A stretch of 64,000 bases of DNA from Parabacteroides faecis. Lineage in GTDB: Bacteria > Bacteroidota > Bacteroidia > Bacteroidales > Tannerellaceae. Positions 34,100 to 43,506 of this stretch are shown piece by piece. Each line of letters opens with the position of its first letter. The first letter of the stretch is position 1. The notes beneath the pieces were generated by a model. The model made no database searches. It had not been told where the DNA came from and saw only the letters and a program-made list of their open reading frames with translations. The DNA lies in the NCBI RefSeq assembly GCF_014647375.1, contig NZ_BMPB01000017.1, positions 62,001 through 126,000 on the forward strand, in the 5' to 3' direction. Made by a program: the position numbers and the translations under genes.

Positions 34100-35239
34100 A
34101 TGAGAAAAACAATTATTCTGATGCTCTTAGCCATTTTTATTGTAATGGCAAAAGCTCAACAAGTCATTCAAGGGTATATTATCAGCATTGAAGATAATAA
34201 AGTCTATTTGGATGTTACTTCTCCTAAAGTTGTAGTAGGCGATGTTCTTTCTGTATATTCAGACGCCGGATATATAATCCATCCGGTCACCAAAAAGAAA
34301 ATAAAAAAAGAAGGAAGTATTATTGCCGACTTGGAAATAATAGAGGTTAATAATGACTATTCTGTTGCAACTATTTACCCAGAGGATGCGATCAAAAAAT
34401 TAAAACTAGGAATGACTGCTCAAATGCCGGAGTTGACTCAGGAAATGAAAGAGGCGATAGAAAAAGAGCAAGAAGCAGAGTTGGCAAATGAGGCCGAACT
34501 TGTATTCGATAATCCGGAGAATTTCACTACAGCCGAACAGGTTATACAATGGCACTTAAAGTCGACAGGTTTGGATAAGATGGCTGCGAATCCACCTCGA
34601 AGTTACCTGATAGAAACGAAGGCAACAACAATAAACAAAAAAGGTAAGACGGTATCAGTCACTCATATTACTCGTATAGTGGATATTATGTCTTCAAGTG
34701 TTTACACAAAAGCGGATGTTACGTTAGTTGTAGCATTGAAAAACTTGGAAGTATCATCTTCTTCTGTTGTAAGTAATGGTATTGGTTGGCTTAAAGAAGG
34801 GAAGAAAAAAGCTAAACCGCTTGATAATTATAGAATAAAAGAAATAATAAGAGGAATAGATATAATAAAGGATTTCACTTGTAAAGGTTATACTTGTACA
34901 TTATACGGTGATTTGGTAGTAGATGGAAAGTCCTGTTTTGAGTTGGTGTTTAGTAATAATGTCAAAAGCTGTATTGACAAGAATACAGGATTAATAGTAG
35001 CCAAAAGTAGTGTAGGTGAATTTAGGAAGATAGGGATACTAAGCACGAAAGTAGAGAAGAGTCTTGCGATGGAGAAAGTCATTGCTTATCGCCAATTTGG
35101 AGATTATATGCTACCATCCATGACGCAAACAGAATTAGATAATGGATTTCTTGTAAAGACTGAAATACTTCAATTTGTGTCCAATTATCCGGTCAAAGAT
35201 TCCCAATTTACAAAAGAAGCACTGAGTGGTATAAAATAA
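34100..35239 (+). CDS. Secreted protein sharing the N-terminal module of its CsgG-like neighbour
   Basis: A 379-residue protein, signal peptide 1-19 (AKAQ). Residues 20-112 align closely with the neighbour: GYIISIEDNKVYLDVTSP, VGDVLSVYSDAGYIIHPVTK and a following Lys-rich stretch. The C-terminal 230 residues (from about 145) are predicted mixed alpha/beta, with TAEQVIQWHLKSTGLDKMA and a run resembling outer-membrane-lipoprotein-sorting (LolA/LolB-like) proteins; that resemblance is weak. It starts 13 nt after the CsgG-like gene, so they form one operon, likely at the cell envelope. Confidence 0.75.
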   Translation: MRKTIILMLLAIFIVMAKAQQVIQGYIISIEDNKVYLDVTSPKVVVGDVLSVYSDAGYIIHPVTKKKIKKEGSIIADLEIIEVNNDYSVATIYPEDAIKKLKLGMTAQMPELTQEMKEAIEKEQEAELANEAELVFDNPENFTTAEQVIQWHLKSTGLDKMAANPPRSYLIETKATTINKKGKTVSVTHITRIVDIMSSSVYTKADVTLVVALKNLEVSSSSVVSNGIGWLKEGKKKAKPLDNYRIKEIIRGIDIIKDFTCKGYTCTLYGDLVVDGKSCFELVFSNNVKSCIDKNTGLIVAKSSVGEFRKIGILSTKVEKSLAMEKVIAYRQFGDYMLPSMTQTELDNGFLVKTEILQFVSNYPVKDSQFTKEALSGIK

Positions 35240-35296
35240 AAAAGATATTTAGTGAACTGTCCGCTAATAGGCTGAGTTTTTAAATGTTAAGATAAT

Positions 35297-35340
35297 AAGG
35301 TGAAAGTAGGAAGTATCGTAACTCCGACTTTCACCTTTTA
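35297..35340. terminator. Bidirectional terminator between convergent genes
   Basis: AAGGTGAAAGT pairs perfectly with ACTTTCACCTT at 35327-35337. A T-rich tract follows on the plus strand; it also lies just after pgi on the minus strand. Confidence 0.82.
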
Positions 35341-35359
35341 TTTAACTTATAACTATCTA

Positions 35360-36703
35360 TTACAGCTTTTTGCGGATCTCTTCGCTCTCTTTTTCATATC
35401 CCGGCTTGTTCAGCAACGCGAACATGTTCTTTTTGTAAGCTTCAACGCCCGGCTGGTCGAATGGGTTGACTCCCAGCATATAACCGCTGATGCCACAACC
35501 TTTTTCGAAGAAATAGAACAACTGGCCGATATAATACGCATTTACTTCCGGCATAGTGATCTTGATGTTAGGAACACCACCGTCGACATGTGCCAGCTGA
35601 GTACCCAGTTCTGCCATTTTATTTACTTCGTCCACTCGTTTTCCGGCAAGGAAGTTCAATCCGTCCAGATTCGCTTCGTCAGTCGGAACTTCTACCTTAT
35701 GAGAAGGAGTTTCAACAGAGATAACAGTTTCGAAGATCGTACGTTCGCCATCCTGTATCCACTGCCCCATAGAGTGCAGGTCGGTTGTCAGGTCGACAGA
35801 TGCAGGGAAAATACCTTTACCGTCTTTACCTTCGCTTTCGCCGTATAACTGTTTCCACCATTCAGCGATGTAATGCAATTTCGGATGGAAGTTTGCCAGG
35901 ATTTCGATCTTCTTGCCACTCTTATATAATTCGTTACGTGTAGCAGCGTAGATTGCAGAAATATTTTCATTGAAAGGAACGTTCATTCCAGTCGCTTTTT
36001 CCATAGATACAGCACCGGCAACCAGGTCACGGATACTGATACCAGCAACAGCGATAGGCAACAAACCGACCGGAGTCAGTACAGAGAAACGTCCGCCCAC
36101 ATTATCAGGGATAATGAATGTCTTATAACCTTCCTGATCTGCTAAAGTACGCAGGGCACCTCTTTTAGCATCAGTAATAGCAACGATACGATGTTTAGCT
36201 TCTTCTTTACCGACAGCATCTTCCAGTTGTTTTTTCAACATTCGGAATGCAAGAGCAGGTTCTGTTGTCGTACCAGATTTGGAGATGTTGATCAGACCGA
36301 ACTGTTTTCCCTTCAGGATCTCACACAGTTCATACAGGTAATCTTCACCAATATTTTGTCCGGCATACAGGATAACCGGGTTCTTACGATCAGATTGCAA
36401 CCAATCGAAGCTATTGTTCAATGCTTCAACAACCGCCTTTGTTCCGAGGTAACTTCCGCCGATACCGATAGCAACAACAACTTCACATTTTGAACGAAGC
36501 ACATTGGCTGTGTTCTCGATGTCTGTCAATTCTGCATCCGTGATAGAAGAGGGGAGGTTTAACCAGCCTAAAAAGTCGTTACCGGCTCCGTTCCCATTAT
36601 GTAAAGTGGCAATACATTCGTTTGCCTTAGCTTCCTGTGCATAGATCTGTTCTTTTGTAACAGTGCCCAGTGCTTTGTCGATGTTAATACTGATGTTTTT
36701 CAT
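35360..36703 (-). CDS. pgi: Glucose-6-phosphate isomerase
   Basis: A 447-residue enzyme of the short bacterial PGI type, interconverting glucose 6-phosphate and fructose 6-phosphate. Conserved blocks: [20 protein letters not shown] (about 74-93), [17 protein letters not shown] (about 138-154), [17 protein letters not shown], and [10 protein letters not shown]. It ends the lysS-gpsA-pgi operon, 2 nt after gpsA. It is unrelated to the cupin isomerases at 15-17 kb. Confidence 0.96.
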   Translation of the reverse strand: MKNISINIDKALGTVTKEQIYAQEAKANECIATLHNGNGAGNDFLGWLNLPSSITDAELTDIENTANVLRSKCEVVVAIGIGGSYLGTKAVVEALNNSFDWLQSDRKNPVILYAGQNIGEDYLYELCEILKGKQFGLINISKSGTTTEPALAFRMLKKQLEDAVGKEEAKHRIVAITDAKRGALRTLADQEGYKTFIIPDNVGGRFSVLTPVGLLPIAVAGISIRDLVAGAVSMEKATGMNVPFNENISAIYAATRNELYKSGKKIEILANFHPKLHYIAEWWKQLYGESEGKDGKGIFPASVDLTTDLHSMGQWIQDGERTIFETVISVETPSHKVEVPTDEANLDGLNFLAGKRVDEVNKMAELGTQLAHVDGGVPNIKITMPEVNAYYIGQLFYFFEKGCGISGYMLGVNPFDQPGVEAYKKNMFALLNKPGYEKESEEIRKKL

Positions 36704-36705
36704 AC

Positions 36706-37701
36706 CTATTTAAATGTTTCTGTCAACTGCCGTATAACGGTAGTCGGCGATTTTCTTTCATATAAAATATCGTATAAGGCATCCAGGATCGGCATGTTTA
36801 CCTTATATTTTTCATTTATTTCATGAATACACTTGGTTCCGTAATATCCTTCGGCGATCATTTCCATTTCCAGTTGGGCGATCTTCACTGAATATCCCTT
36901 TCCGATCATGGTGCCGAATGTACGGTTACGGCTGAAACGGGAATAAGCTGTTACCAACAGGTCTCCCAGATAAACAGAATCGGTTACGTCGCGTTCCAGG
37001 CTGTGCACGGAATTCAGGAAATTGCGCATTTCTTCGATCGCATTGCAAATAAATACAGCCAGGAAATTATCGCCATATTTCATCCCGTGACAAATACCGG
37101 CAACGATTGCATATACATTCTTTAGAACAGAAGCATATTCTATTCCTCTAACATCTTTGCAGCAATAGTTGTTTAAGTACGGATTCTGAAATACGTGTGC
37201 GACAGCCCGGGCATTCTCTATATTGGAGCAGGCCAATGTTATGTAGGAAAGCCGTTCGAGTGCGATTTCTTCCGCATGACACGGACCGCCTATTACAGCA
37301 ATATTTTCCGTCGGAACATTGTAATATTCCGTGAAATAATCTGCAATCAACATATTCTCGTCCGGGACGATTCCCTTGATGGCAGAGATGATGAATTTGT
37401 CATTCAACGGAGTGGTGACTTTCATCAGATGCTGTTTCAGGAAAGGAGAAGGGGTTGCAAAGATCAGTGTATCGGAATCTTTAACAACTTCGTTTATATC
37501 TGTATAAAAGTTTATTTTATCTGTATCGAACTTTACAGCCGACAAATAACTGGGGTTATGTCCGGTTTTTATAAAGTCGTCAACCTGGTCCTGCCGACGC
37601 ATATACCAGTTAATACTATCCTGTGTAGAAAGAACAATCTTGGCTAAGGCGGTAGCCCAGCTACCACCTCCCATTATTGCAATTTTACCGGGTAATTTCA
37701 T
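36706..37701 (-). CDS. gpsA: Glycerol-3-phosphate dehydrogenase [NAD(P)+]
   Basis: A 331-residue cytoplasmic enzyme making sn-glycerol 3-phosphate for phospholipids. The Rossmann loop [14 protein letters not shown] (about 9-22) and the catalytic-domain block [23 protein letters not shown] (Lys in LKN) are clear. It lies between lysS and pgi with gaps of 11 and 2 nt. Confidence 0.96.
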   Translation of the reverse strand: MKLPGKIAIMGGGSWATALAKIVLSTQDSINWYMRRQDQVDDFIKTGHNPSYLSAVKFDTDKINFYTDINEVVKDSDTLIFATPSPFLKQHLMKVTTPLNDKFIISAIKGIVPDENMLIADYFTEYYNVPTENIAVIGGPCHAEEIALERLSYITLACSNIENARAVAHVFQNPYLNNYCCKDVRGIEYASVLKNVYAIVAGICHGMKYGDNFLAVFICNAIEEMRNFLNSVHSLERDVTDSVYLGDLLVTAYSRFSRNRTFGTMIGKGYSVKIAQLEMEMIAEGYYGTKCIHEINEKYKVNMPILDALYDILYERKSPTTVIRQLTETFK

Positions 37702-37712
37702 GGCATTCCCTT

Positions 37713-39443
37713 TTATTTGGCCGCATTAGCAATCCAGGCTTCAACTTCTTCAGCCGCAGGATTTTGCAGTTCCAGCTTATACTTCTTGTTCATTTCACAA
37801 AGCTCCTGACGTAACTTGTTAGGATTTAACTCTTTCAGAGTGTCAACAGTTACGTATCCGGCTTTTTGTAATGCCGGAACCCAAGCTTCATCGATTCCTA
37901 ATGCTACATATTTATCAGCAGCGTCTTTCTTAACTGTTTTTTCCGGACGCATCTGTGGGAAGAATAAAACTTCCTGGATCGTTGTCTGGCCTGTCATTAA
38001 CATAACCAAGCGGTCGATACCGATACCGATACCGGATGTAGGCGGCATACCGAATTGCAATGCACGTAAAAAGTCCTGGTCGATGAACATCGCTTCATCG
38101 TCGCCTTTTTCACTTAATTGCAATTGGTCTTTGAAGCGTTCTTCCTGGTCGATCGGGTCGTTCAGCTCGCTATAAGCATTCGCCAATTCTTTACCGTTCA
38201 CCATCAATTCGAAACGTTCGGTCAATCCCGGTTTGCTGCGGTGCATTTTGGTAAGCGGGCTCATTTCAACCGGATAGTCGATAATGAAAGTCGGCTGGAT
38301 GAATGTGCCTTCGCAGAATTCTCCGAAGATTTCATCGATCAGCTTACCTTTACCCATCGTATCGTCGATCTCCATCTTCAACTCTTTACAAATTGAACGG
38401 ATTTCATCTTCGCTTTTGCCGTTCAGGTCATAACCTGTCTTTTCCTGGATTGCTTCCAGAATAGGCAAACGGCGGAAAGGTGCTTTAAAGCTGATGGTCT
38501 TGCCGTCGACTACAGTTTCGCATGTTCCGTTGACTGCCATACAGATTTTTTCCAGCAATTGTTCCGTGAAGCTCATCATCCAGTTATAATCCTTATACTG
38601 GACATACAGTTCCACGCAGGTAAACTCCGGATTATGTGTCCGGTCCATACCTTCGTTACGGAAGTTCTTGCCTATTTCATAAACACCTTCGAAACCGCCG
38701 ACGATCAGTCTTTTCAGATACAGTTCGGTAGCGATACGCAGATAGAGGTCGATATCTAATGAGTTATGATGCGTGATAAACGGACGTGCACTTGCTCCAC
38801 CGGCGATAGATTGCAGGATCGGAGTTTCTACTTCCGTATATCCGGCTTCGTCGAGTACGGCGCGCATCGTTTTGATCACTTTTGCTCGTTTCAGGAAAAT
38901 ATCTTTTACACCATCGTTTACGATCAGGTCGACATAACGCTGACGGTAACGTAGTTCAGGATCGTTGAATCCGTCATAAGCCACACCGTCTTTGTACTTA
39001 ACGACCGGCAGAGGTCTGAGTGATTTGGACAAGACTGTTATCTCTTGTGCATGTACGGAGATTTCACCCATCTGTGTACGGAATACAAAGCCTTTGATTC
39101 CGACAATATCTCCGATGTCGAGCAACTTTTTGAAAACGACGTTATATAAATCTTTGTTTTCGTCCGGACAAATATCATCGCGGGAGATATAAACCTGTAT
39201 TCTGCCTTCAGAATCCTGCAACTCCATGAAAGAAGCCTTTCCCATGATACGGCGGCTCATGATACGTCCGGCAATATTTACGGGACGAGGTTCTGCATCG
39301 TCTTTAAAGGATGCCTTTATTTCATTGGAATATGCGTTTGTTACGTACTCGGCAGCGGGATAAGGTTCTATCCCCATTTGGCGCAATTGCTCCATGCTAT
39401 TGCGTCTTATGATTTCCTGTTCACTCAGTTCTAATAGATTCAT
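37713..39443 (-). CDS. lysS: Lysyl-tRNA synthetase (class II)
   Basis: A 576-residue class II synthetase. N-terminal OB-fold anticodon-binding domain (about 55-165), then the catalytic domain with motif 1 near [26 protein letters not shown], motif 2 [18 protein letters not shown] and motif 3 [17 protein letters not shown]-terminal extension of about 70 residues ends in a helix-hairpin-like segment ([20 protein letters not shown]), as in other Bacteroidetes LysS. The start at 39443 is chosen because the -7 box lies upstream at 39471 and would overlap the longer form. Confidence 0.96.
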   Translation of the reverse strand: MNLLELSEQEIIRRNSMEQLRQMGIEPYPAAEYVTNAYSNEIKASFKDDAEPRPVNIAGRIMSRRIMGKASFMELQDSEGRIQVYISRDDICPDENKDLYNVVFKKLLDIGDIVGIKGFVFRTQMGEISVHAQEITVLSKSLRPLPVVKYKDGVAYDGFNDPELRYRQRYVDLIVNDGVKDIFLKRAKVIKTMRAVLDEAGYTEVETPILQSIAGGASARPFITHHNSLDIDLYLRIATELYLKRLIVGGFEGVYEIGKNFRNEGMDRTHNPEFTCVELYVQYKDYNWMMSFTEQLLEKICMAVNGTCETVVDGKTISFKAPFRRLPILEAIQEKTGYDLNGKSEDEIRSICKELKMEIDDTMGKGKLIDEIFGEFCEGTFIQPTFIIDYPVEMSPLTKMHRSKPGLTERFELMVNGKELANAYSELNDPIDQEERFKDQLQLSEKGDDEAMFIDQDFLRALQFGMPPTSGIGIGIDRLVMLMTGQTTIQEVLFFPQMRPEKTVKKDAADKYVALGIDEAWVPALQKAGYVTVDTLKELNPNKLRQELCEMNKKYKLELQNPAAEEVEAWIANAAK

Positions 39444-39470
39444 TACGCTATTATTTTGTATAATACGGCG

Positions 39471-39478
39471 CAAAAGTA
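39471..39478 (-). promoter_or_regulatory. -7 promoter element of the lysS operon
   Basis: Reads TACTTTTG on the minus strand, 27 nt before the lysS ATG; decides the start codon. Confidence 0.65.
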
Positions 39479-39526
39479 CAAAACTTTTCTCACTTATCGG
39501 CTAAATGTGGGTAGTAGTTTGCTTAA

Positions 39527-40126
39527 TTATATATTAGAAAAGCACTTATGGTTTCGTATCGCTTCCGGCAGAAAGAAACGCACATCCTTCCCGGCTTTCA
39601 ATGATTCGCGGATGAACGTAGAGGAGATCTCCATTAAAGGAGCATCCACTTTGCGGATGGAGGGAATATCGGACGGGATCTGTATCTCGTACCCTTTACG
39701 CGGATAGACAAGGATTGGATAGTTAGAGATCAGCTGGTCAGACTCTTTCCACCGTTTTATGAAAGCCCAGTTATCGGCACCCATGATGAAATGGAACTGA
39801 CGGTCGGGATATGTTTTTTCAAGTGCACGTAGCGTGTCGATGGTGTAAGTAGGCTGGGGGAGAGAAAACTCGAAATCACTAGCCTTGAATTTAGGATACC
39901 CGGCAATGGAAGCCTCTACCAATTCATATCGAAGCCGGTCGTCCATCAGGTTGCTACGGTCTTTCAGCGGATTGTGGGGAGTGATGACGAACCAGACTTC
40001 ATCCAAGCCGGCAAATTCACACAGCCAGTTAGCCAAAGCCAGATGGCCGATGTGAACCGGGTTGAACGAACCGGAGAAGATTCCGGTATTCAGTTTTTTT
40101 ATTTCCTTTATCGCTGTCTTTTCCAC
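39527..40126 (-). CDS. nadD: Nicotinate-nucleotide adenylyltransferase
   Basis: A 199-residue enzyme of NAD synthesis that adenylates nicotinate mononucleotide. Nucleotidyltransferase motifs [14 protein letters not shown] (about 15-28) and the C-terminal [10 protein letters not shown] are clear. The start is GTG, and it overlaps the preceding 59-residue membrane protein gene by 19 nt. It is the last gene of the yicC-gmk operon. Confidence 0.94.
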   Translation of the reverse strand: MEKTAIKEIKKLNTGIFSGSFNPVHIGHLALANWLCEFAGLDEVWFVITPHNPLKDRSNLMDDRLRYELVEASIAGYPKFKASDFEFSLPQPTYTIDTLRALEKTYPDRQFHFIMGADNWAFIKRWKESDQLISNYPILVYPRKGYEIQIPSDIPSIRKVDAPLMEISSTFIRESLKAGKDVRFFLPEAIRNHKCFSNI

Positions 40127-40287
40127 TTGATAAAATTAAAGACTTGCACACCGAATACAAGTCCGGTGGCGAAGGCTATGATATATTCTTTATAAATAAG
40201 TCCGGCGATGCAGGTTCCCAATGCTGCAAGAGCGGTTATGCCAAAGATATATCCCCACTTACGTGGTAATTGTCCGTTATTGTTCAT
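40108..40287 (-). CDS. Small conserved-looking membrane protein (59 aa)
   Basis: A 59-residue open frame that begins directly after the gmk stop codon (TAAATG) and overlaps the nadD start by 19 nt, so it is embedded in the operon. It starts [20 protein letters not shown] and has two hydrophobic helices (about 12-31 and 35-53) joined by YKEY, then a basic tail KWKRQR. The exact fit between gmk and nadD and the two-helix design make it a credible gene. Function unknown. Confidence 0.72.
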   Translation of the reverse strand: MNNNGQLPRKWGYIFGITALAALGTCIAGLIYKEYIIAFATGLVFGVQVFNFIKWKRQR

Positions 40288-40854
40288 TTATTTAGCAAGG
40301 AAATTTTTAATTACTTCGAACGTTTCCGTTTGTGCTGTTTCGAGATCGTCGTTCATAATACAAACATCGAAATGAGGAATGAACCCCAATTCAAACTCCG
40401 CTTTTGCAATACGGTTGTCGATCACTTCCGGTGCATCTGTTCCGCGGCCTTCCAGACGTTTACGCAGATGATCTATGCTGGGGGGCTGAATGAAAACCGA
40501 CAAAGCACGGTCGCCATAAAACTTCTTGATGTTACAGCCGCCTACCACATCGACGTCGAATATCACATTATTACCTTCATTCAGGATACGTTCTACTTCA
40601 CTTTTCAGTGTCCCGTAGTACTTGTCGGTATACACTTCCTCATATTCCAGAAAATCACCAGCTGCGATATGGGCACGAAATTCGTCGGGAGTCAGGAAGT
40701 AATATTCCACACCGTTCTTTTCTGTTCCACGCGGCGCACGGCTTGTTGCCGAGATGGAAAAATGCAGGTTCAGGTTCTGCTTCAGCAGATAGTTGATAAT
40801 GGTTGATTTACCTGAGCCTGACGGAGCAGAGAATATAATGAGTTTACCAGCCAT
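40288..40854 (-). CDS. gmk: Guanylate kinase
   Basis: A 188-residue P-loop kinase phosphorylating GMP to GDP. Walker A APSGSGKST (about 10-18), the GMP-binding SATSRAPRGTEKNGVEYYFL, and the DVDVVGG block are visible. It follows yicC by one nucleotide. Its start codon and length are standard. Confidence 0.97.
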   Translation of the reverse strand: MAGKLIIFSAPSGSGKSTIINYLLKQNLNLHFSISATSRAPRGTEKNGVEYYFLTPDEFRAHIAAGDFLEYEEVYTDKYYGTLKSEVERILNEGNNVIFDVDVVGGCNIKKFYGDRALSVFIQPPSIDHLRKRLEGRGTDAPEVIDNRIAKAEFELGFIPHFDVCIMNDDLETAQTETFEVIKNFLAK

Positions 40855-40855
40855 A

Positions 40856-41728
40856 TTATAAAACGTTTAGTACCTGTTCTTTGATCTGTTCCAGTTCGTC
40901 TTTCATCTGAACGACGATCTTTTGCATTTCCGCATGGTTACTTTTCGAGCCGAGCGTATTGATTTCGCGTCCCATTTCCTGGGCGATGAAACCGAGTTTC
41001 TTTCCCTGGCCGTGTCCGTCTTTCATCGTACTGATGAAATATTTCAGGTGATTGTCGAGACGGTTCTTTTCTTCGTTTACATCCAGTTTCTCTATGTAAT
41101 AGATCATTTCCTGTTCGAAACGATTCTTATCGTAATCCTGATTGGCCACCTTTTCGAGGTTATCCATGATACGTGTTTTGATCTTTTCGATGCGTTCGCC
41201 TTCGTATTCTTCTACTTCGGTGAGCAGGCGGGCAATGTTGCCGATCTTTTCTTCAAACAGTTTCTGAAGCATGGCGCCTTCCTGGATACGGAAGTCGCAA
41301 AGATGCTTGATGGCCTCTTTTACTGCATTGAAAACTACTTCCCATTCGCTTTCGTCTACCTCTACGATTTCCGATTTGATCACATCCGGCATTTTCAGCA
41401 AGGTCTGAAACCAGTCTGCGGGCAATCCTATGTTCAATTTTTCAGCAATATCCTTGATCTGGCTGTAATAGCTTTCGAAAGCTGTCAGGTTGATCTGAGT
41501 AGGAGTATCTTTTCCAATGTATTCAATATAAATGCTGAAATCGACTTTACCCCGTTCAAGCGACTGAAGCAATTGACTACGAATCTGCATCTCTTTATCC
41601 TTATAAATGGACGGAATACGGGTCGATAAATCCAGTTGTTTGCTGTTAAGCGCTTTTATTTCTACGGTTACCTTTTTTGAAGGAAGTTCGGCAGTAACCT
41701 TACCGAATCCAGTCATTGATTGTATCAT
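40856..41728 (-). CDS. yicC: YicC family endoribonuclease-like protein
   Basis: A 290-residue protein starting MIQSMTGFGK, the typical YicC N-terminus. The C-terminal DUF1732 ends HAEMQKIVVQMKDELEQIKEQVLNVL, with GKKLGFIAQEMGREINTLGSK as the core motif. Family members act as RNases in RNA turnover. The -7 box at 41746 rules out the longer in-frame start at 41791. Co-transcription with gmk is a recurring arrangement in bacteria. Confidence 0.92.
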   Translation of the reverse strand: MIQSMTGFGKVTAELPSKKVTVEIKALNSKQLDLSTRIPSIYKDKEMQIRSQLLQSLERGKVDFSIYIEYIGKDTPTQINLTAFESYYSQIKDIAEKLNIGLPADWFQTLLKMPDVIKSEIVEVDESEWEVVFNAVKEAIKHLCDFRIQEGAMLQKLFEEKIGNIARLLTEVEEYEGERIEKIKTRIMDNLEKVANQDYDKNRFEQEMIYYIEKLDVNEEKNRLDNHLKYFISTMKDGHGQGKKLGFIAQEMGREINTLGSKSNHAEMQKIVVQMKDELEQIKEQVLNVL

Positions 41729-41745
41729 TGTGCTAAAAATTTGTG

Positions 41746-41753
41746 CAAAGATA
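41746..41753 (-). promoter_or_regulatory. -7 promoter element of the yicC operon
   Basis: Reads TATCTTTG on the minus strand, 17 nt before the yicC ATG. Confidence 0.62.
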
Positions 41754-41760
41754 GGGTATT

Positions 41761-41938
41761 CAGTTGACAGTTGACGGTTGACAGTTGACAATTCTTCGTC
41801 AGGATAGAGAAAAAGTTCGTTTTTTTCGCTTTGTTACAGAGACGATTTTGTACTTTTGCGGCCAATTAATTCGGTTGATAACTGATAGAGTAGTTTTGAA
41901 AAATATCTGTCACTTGTCAACTGTCAACTGTCAACTAT
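41761..41938. repeat. TTGACAG-type repeats flanking the divergent yicC/tsaB promoters
   Basis: 41761-41793 holds four GTTGAC units (one with GG). 41907-41938 holds the complementary run CTGTCACTTGTCAACTGTCA and further CAACTGT units, ending at the base before the tsaB start. The same sequence type recurs at 50186-50257. Confidence 0.7.
41851..41858 (+). promoter_or_regulatory. -7 promoter element of tsaB
   Basis: TACTTTTG, 81 nt before the tsaB ATG. Confidence 0.58.
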
Positions 41939-41939
41939 T

Positions 41940-42635
41940 ATGTCTTGCATTTTAAATATTGAAACATCTACCTCTGTATGTTCCGTAGCTTTGTCTGCCA
42001 ACGGTGAGGTGCTTTTTGAGAAAAGTTCGTTTGAAGGTCCTTCACATGCAGCATTGTTGGGCGTTTACGTGGAAGAAGCCATTGCGGTAGTGAAAGATAA
42101 AGGTTTGAAGCTGGAGGCTGTTGCCGTGAGTAGTGGTCCAGGTTCATATACCGGATTGCGTATCGGTGTTTCGGTAGCCAAAGGATTATGCTTCGGATAC
42201 GGTATTCCTCTGATCGGTATTCCTACCCTTGAAGTTTTGACGGTTGCCGCTTTGAAACAGCAGCATGCTGAAAAAGATGCTTTCTATTGTGCCATGCTGG
42301 ATGCCCGCCGCATGGAAGTGTATGCCGCTATTTATGATGCTGACCTGAAAGAGGTCCGTACTACTTCGGCCGATATTGTGGATGCCGATACATATGCTTC
42401 TTATCTGGAAAAAGGTAAGGTTTGCTTTTTCGGTAATGGCGCTGCCAAATGCCGTGAGGTGATCGCATCTCCGAACGCTGTATTTATGGATGATATTCAT
42501 CCGCTGGCAGTCAATATGATCCCTCTGTCGGAAAAAGCTTTCGCAGAAGGTCAATTTGAAGATGTCGCTTATTTCGAACCGTTCTATCTGAAAGAGTTCC
42601 AGGCGACGATCGCTAAAAATAAGGTATTAGGATAA
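41940..42635 (+). CDS. tsaB: tRNA threonylcarbamoyladenosine biosynthesis protein TsaB
   Basis: A 231-residue ASKHA-fold partner of TsaD in making t6A37 on tRNAs reading ANN codons. LNIETSTSVCSVAL (about 4-17) and AVSSGPGSYTGLRIGVSVAKGLCFG (about 62-86) are the family signatures. It lacks the metal site of TsaD, as expected. The start abuts a TTGACAG-type repeat. Confidence 0.94.
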   Translation: MSCILNIETSTSVCSVALSANGEVLFEKSSFEGPSHAALLGVYVEEAIAVVKDKGLKLEAVAVSSGPGSYTGLRIGVSVAKGLCFGYGIPLIGIPTLEVLTVAALKQQHAEKDAFYCAMLDARRMEVYAAIYDADLKEVRTTSADIVDADTYASYLEKGKVCFFGNGAAKCREVIASPNAVFMDDIHPLAVNMIPLSEKAFAEGQFEDVAYFEPFYLKEFQATIAKNKVLG

Positions 42636-42674
42636 ACTCCCCGGTTAACCACATCCCATTTTCAGGAAATCATT

Positions 42675-42703
42675 CAGGCACTTCGATGAATTGTAAGTGC
42701 CTG
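42675..42703 (+). terminator. Possible terminator after tsaB
   Basis: CAGGCACTT pairs perfectly with AAGTGCCTG; only a broken T-rich stretch follows. Confidence 0.45.
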
Positions 42704-42752
42704 CTAAGTTCGTGTCTTTCTTTCTCTAATTGCATATATAATTTGTAAAATA

Positions 42753-42854
42753 ACTATCATACTATCATTTTCTAATATAAATAGCAGATTATTAGTTTGT
42801 TATATTATGATAGTTGTTGAAAAAAACTATCATTCAACTATCATGAACTATCAT
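42753..42854. repeat. Left ACTATCAT array
   Basis: Six perfect units: direct at 42753, 42761, 42826, 42837 and 42847, inverted (ATGATAGT) at 42807. The units at 42807 and 42826 are 11 nt apart, the same as in the right array. A near copy, ATGATAAT, is at 42857. Confidence 0.85.
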
Positions 42855-42964
42855 ACATGATAATTATATCCCGGAAGAGAAAACCGTAGTTTAAAGTGCT
42901 GTAAATAGACTGAATAAAATTAGATAAACTATTGAAAAACATTGCTTATATATAATATTTTTCT

Positions 42965-42972
42965 TATATTTG
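42965..42972 (+). promoter_or_regulatory. -7 promoter element of the HU/VirE operon
   Basis: TATATTTG; transcription would start near 42979, just before the ACCCGGGTGT array, leaving a leader of about 140 nt. Confidence 0.6.
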
Positions 42973-42993
42973 TAAGTATAAGAAGTTGCTGAC

Positions 42994-43049
42994 ACCCGGG
43001 TGTCGATACCCCTGAGACCCGGGTGTGAGCATCGTTCAGATCCGGGTGT
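42994..43049 (+). promoter_or_regulatory. Three 10-bp repeats at exact 23-bp spacing
   Basis: ACCCGGGTGT at 42994 and 43017 and ATCCGGGTGT at 43040. The first lies in a perfect 14-bp palindrome, GACACCCGGGTGTC (42991-43004). Regular two-turn spacing next to the transcription start is typical of an operator or origin iteron array. It could be bound by the HU-like protein or an unseen regulator. Confidence 0.65.
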
Positions 43050-43116
43050 AAAATGGGGTGAAATGCCCGTCCTGATGAAGTTTTCCAGTATTATTATTAA
43101 ACTAAAATACCTGTTT

Positions 43117-43506
43117 ATGGCACATTTCTATGTTGTTCGCACGAAATCGGATAAGACAGGTCCGATAGAAAAGAAGCTGTTTTATGGAGTTCCCGTTACG
43201 ACGGGGCGGGTCACTACCGAGCAGTTGGCAGAAGAGATTGCCGACCGTTGTTCATTGACGCGGGGAGATGTGCTTGCTGCCGTCTGCGAGATGAGCGACA
43301 TTATTCTTGAACGTTTGAAAGATGGTTATTCGGTCGAACTGAAAGATATGGGCGATCTGTATCTCTCGGCAGGGAGTGAAGGTTATGAGAAAGCGAAGGA
43401 TTGTACTCCCCATCGGGTAAAAGCGAAGCGGGTTTGTTTCAGGATGGGCACGCGACTACGTAAGGAAATGAAGTTTTTTAAATTTGAAAGATACCCGTTC
43501 GAATGA
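43117..43506 (+). CDS. HU-family DNA-binding protein (Bacteroidetes HU-like)
   Basis: A 129-residue protein of the Bacteroidetes HU-related type, with an N-terminal extension (MAHFYVVRTKSDKTG) before the HU fold. TTEQLAEEIADRCSLTRGDVLAAVCEMSDIILERL gives the helical part and GYSVELKDMGDLYLSAGSEG the start of the arm. The C-terminal basic region (HRVKAKRVCFRMGTRLRKEMK) should contact DNA. The ATG at 43117 is chosen; an in-frame start at 43000 would read through the regular repeats. Its stop overlaps the helicase gene start by 4 nt, so they are translated together, and it may bind the surrounding repeats. Confidence 0.82.
   Translation: MAHFYVVRTKSDKTGPIEKKLFYGVPVTTGRVTTEQLAEEIADRCSLTRGDVLAAVCEMSDIILERLKDGYSVELKDMGDLYLSAGSEGYEKAKDCTPHRVKAKRVCFRMGTRLRKEMKFFKFERYPFE

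Noticed and set aside
40922-41629. 235-residue plus-strand open frame opposite yicC
   Set aside because: It lies wholly inside a well-supported gene on the other strand, is rich in Phe and has no family look; it is a shadow frame.
41761-41938. CRISPR array
   Set aside because: The TTGACAG units are short, contiguous and inverted, with no spacers of uniform length and no cas genes.
42753-42854. CRISPR-like repeat array at the HU/VirE locus
   Set aside because: Units are 8 bp, irregularly spaced and in both orientations; this is an iteron-like array, not CRISPR.
43000-43116. Longer HU-like protein starting at 43000
   Set aside because: The extension is encoded by the regular 23-bp repeats and is not seen in HU-like proteins; the ATG at 43117 fits the family.
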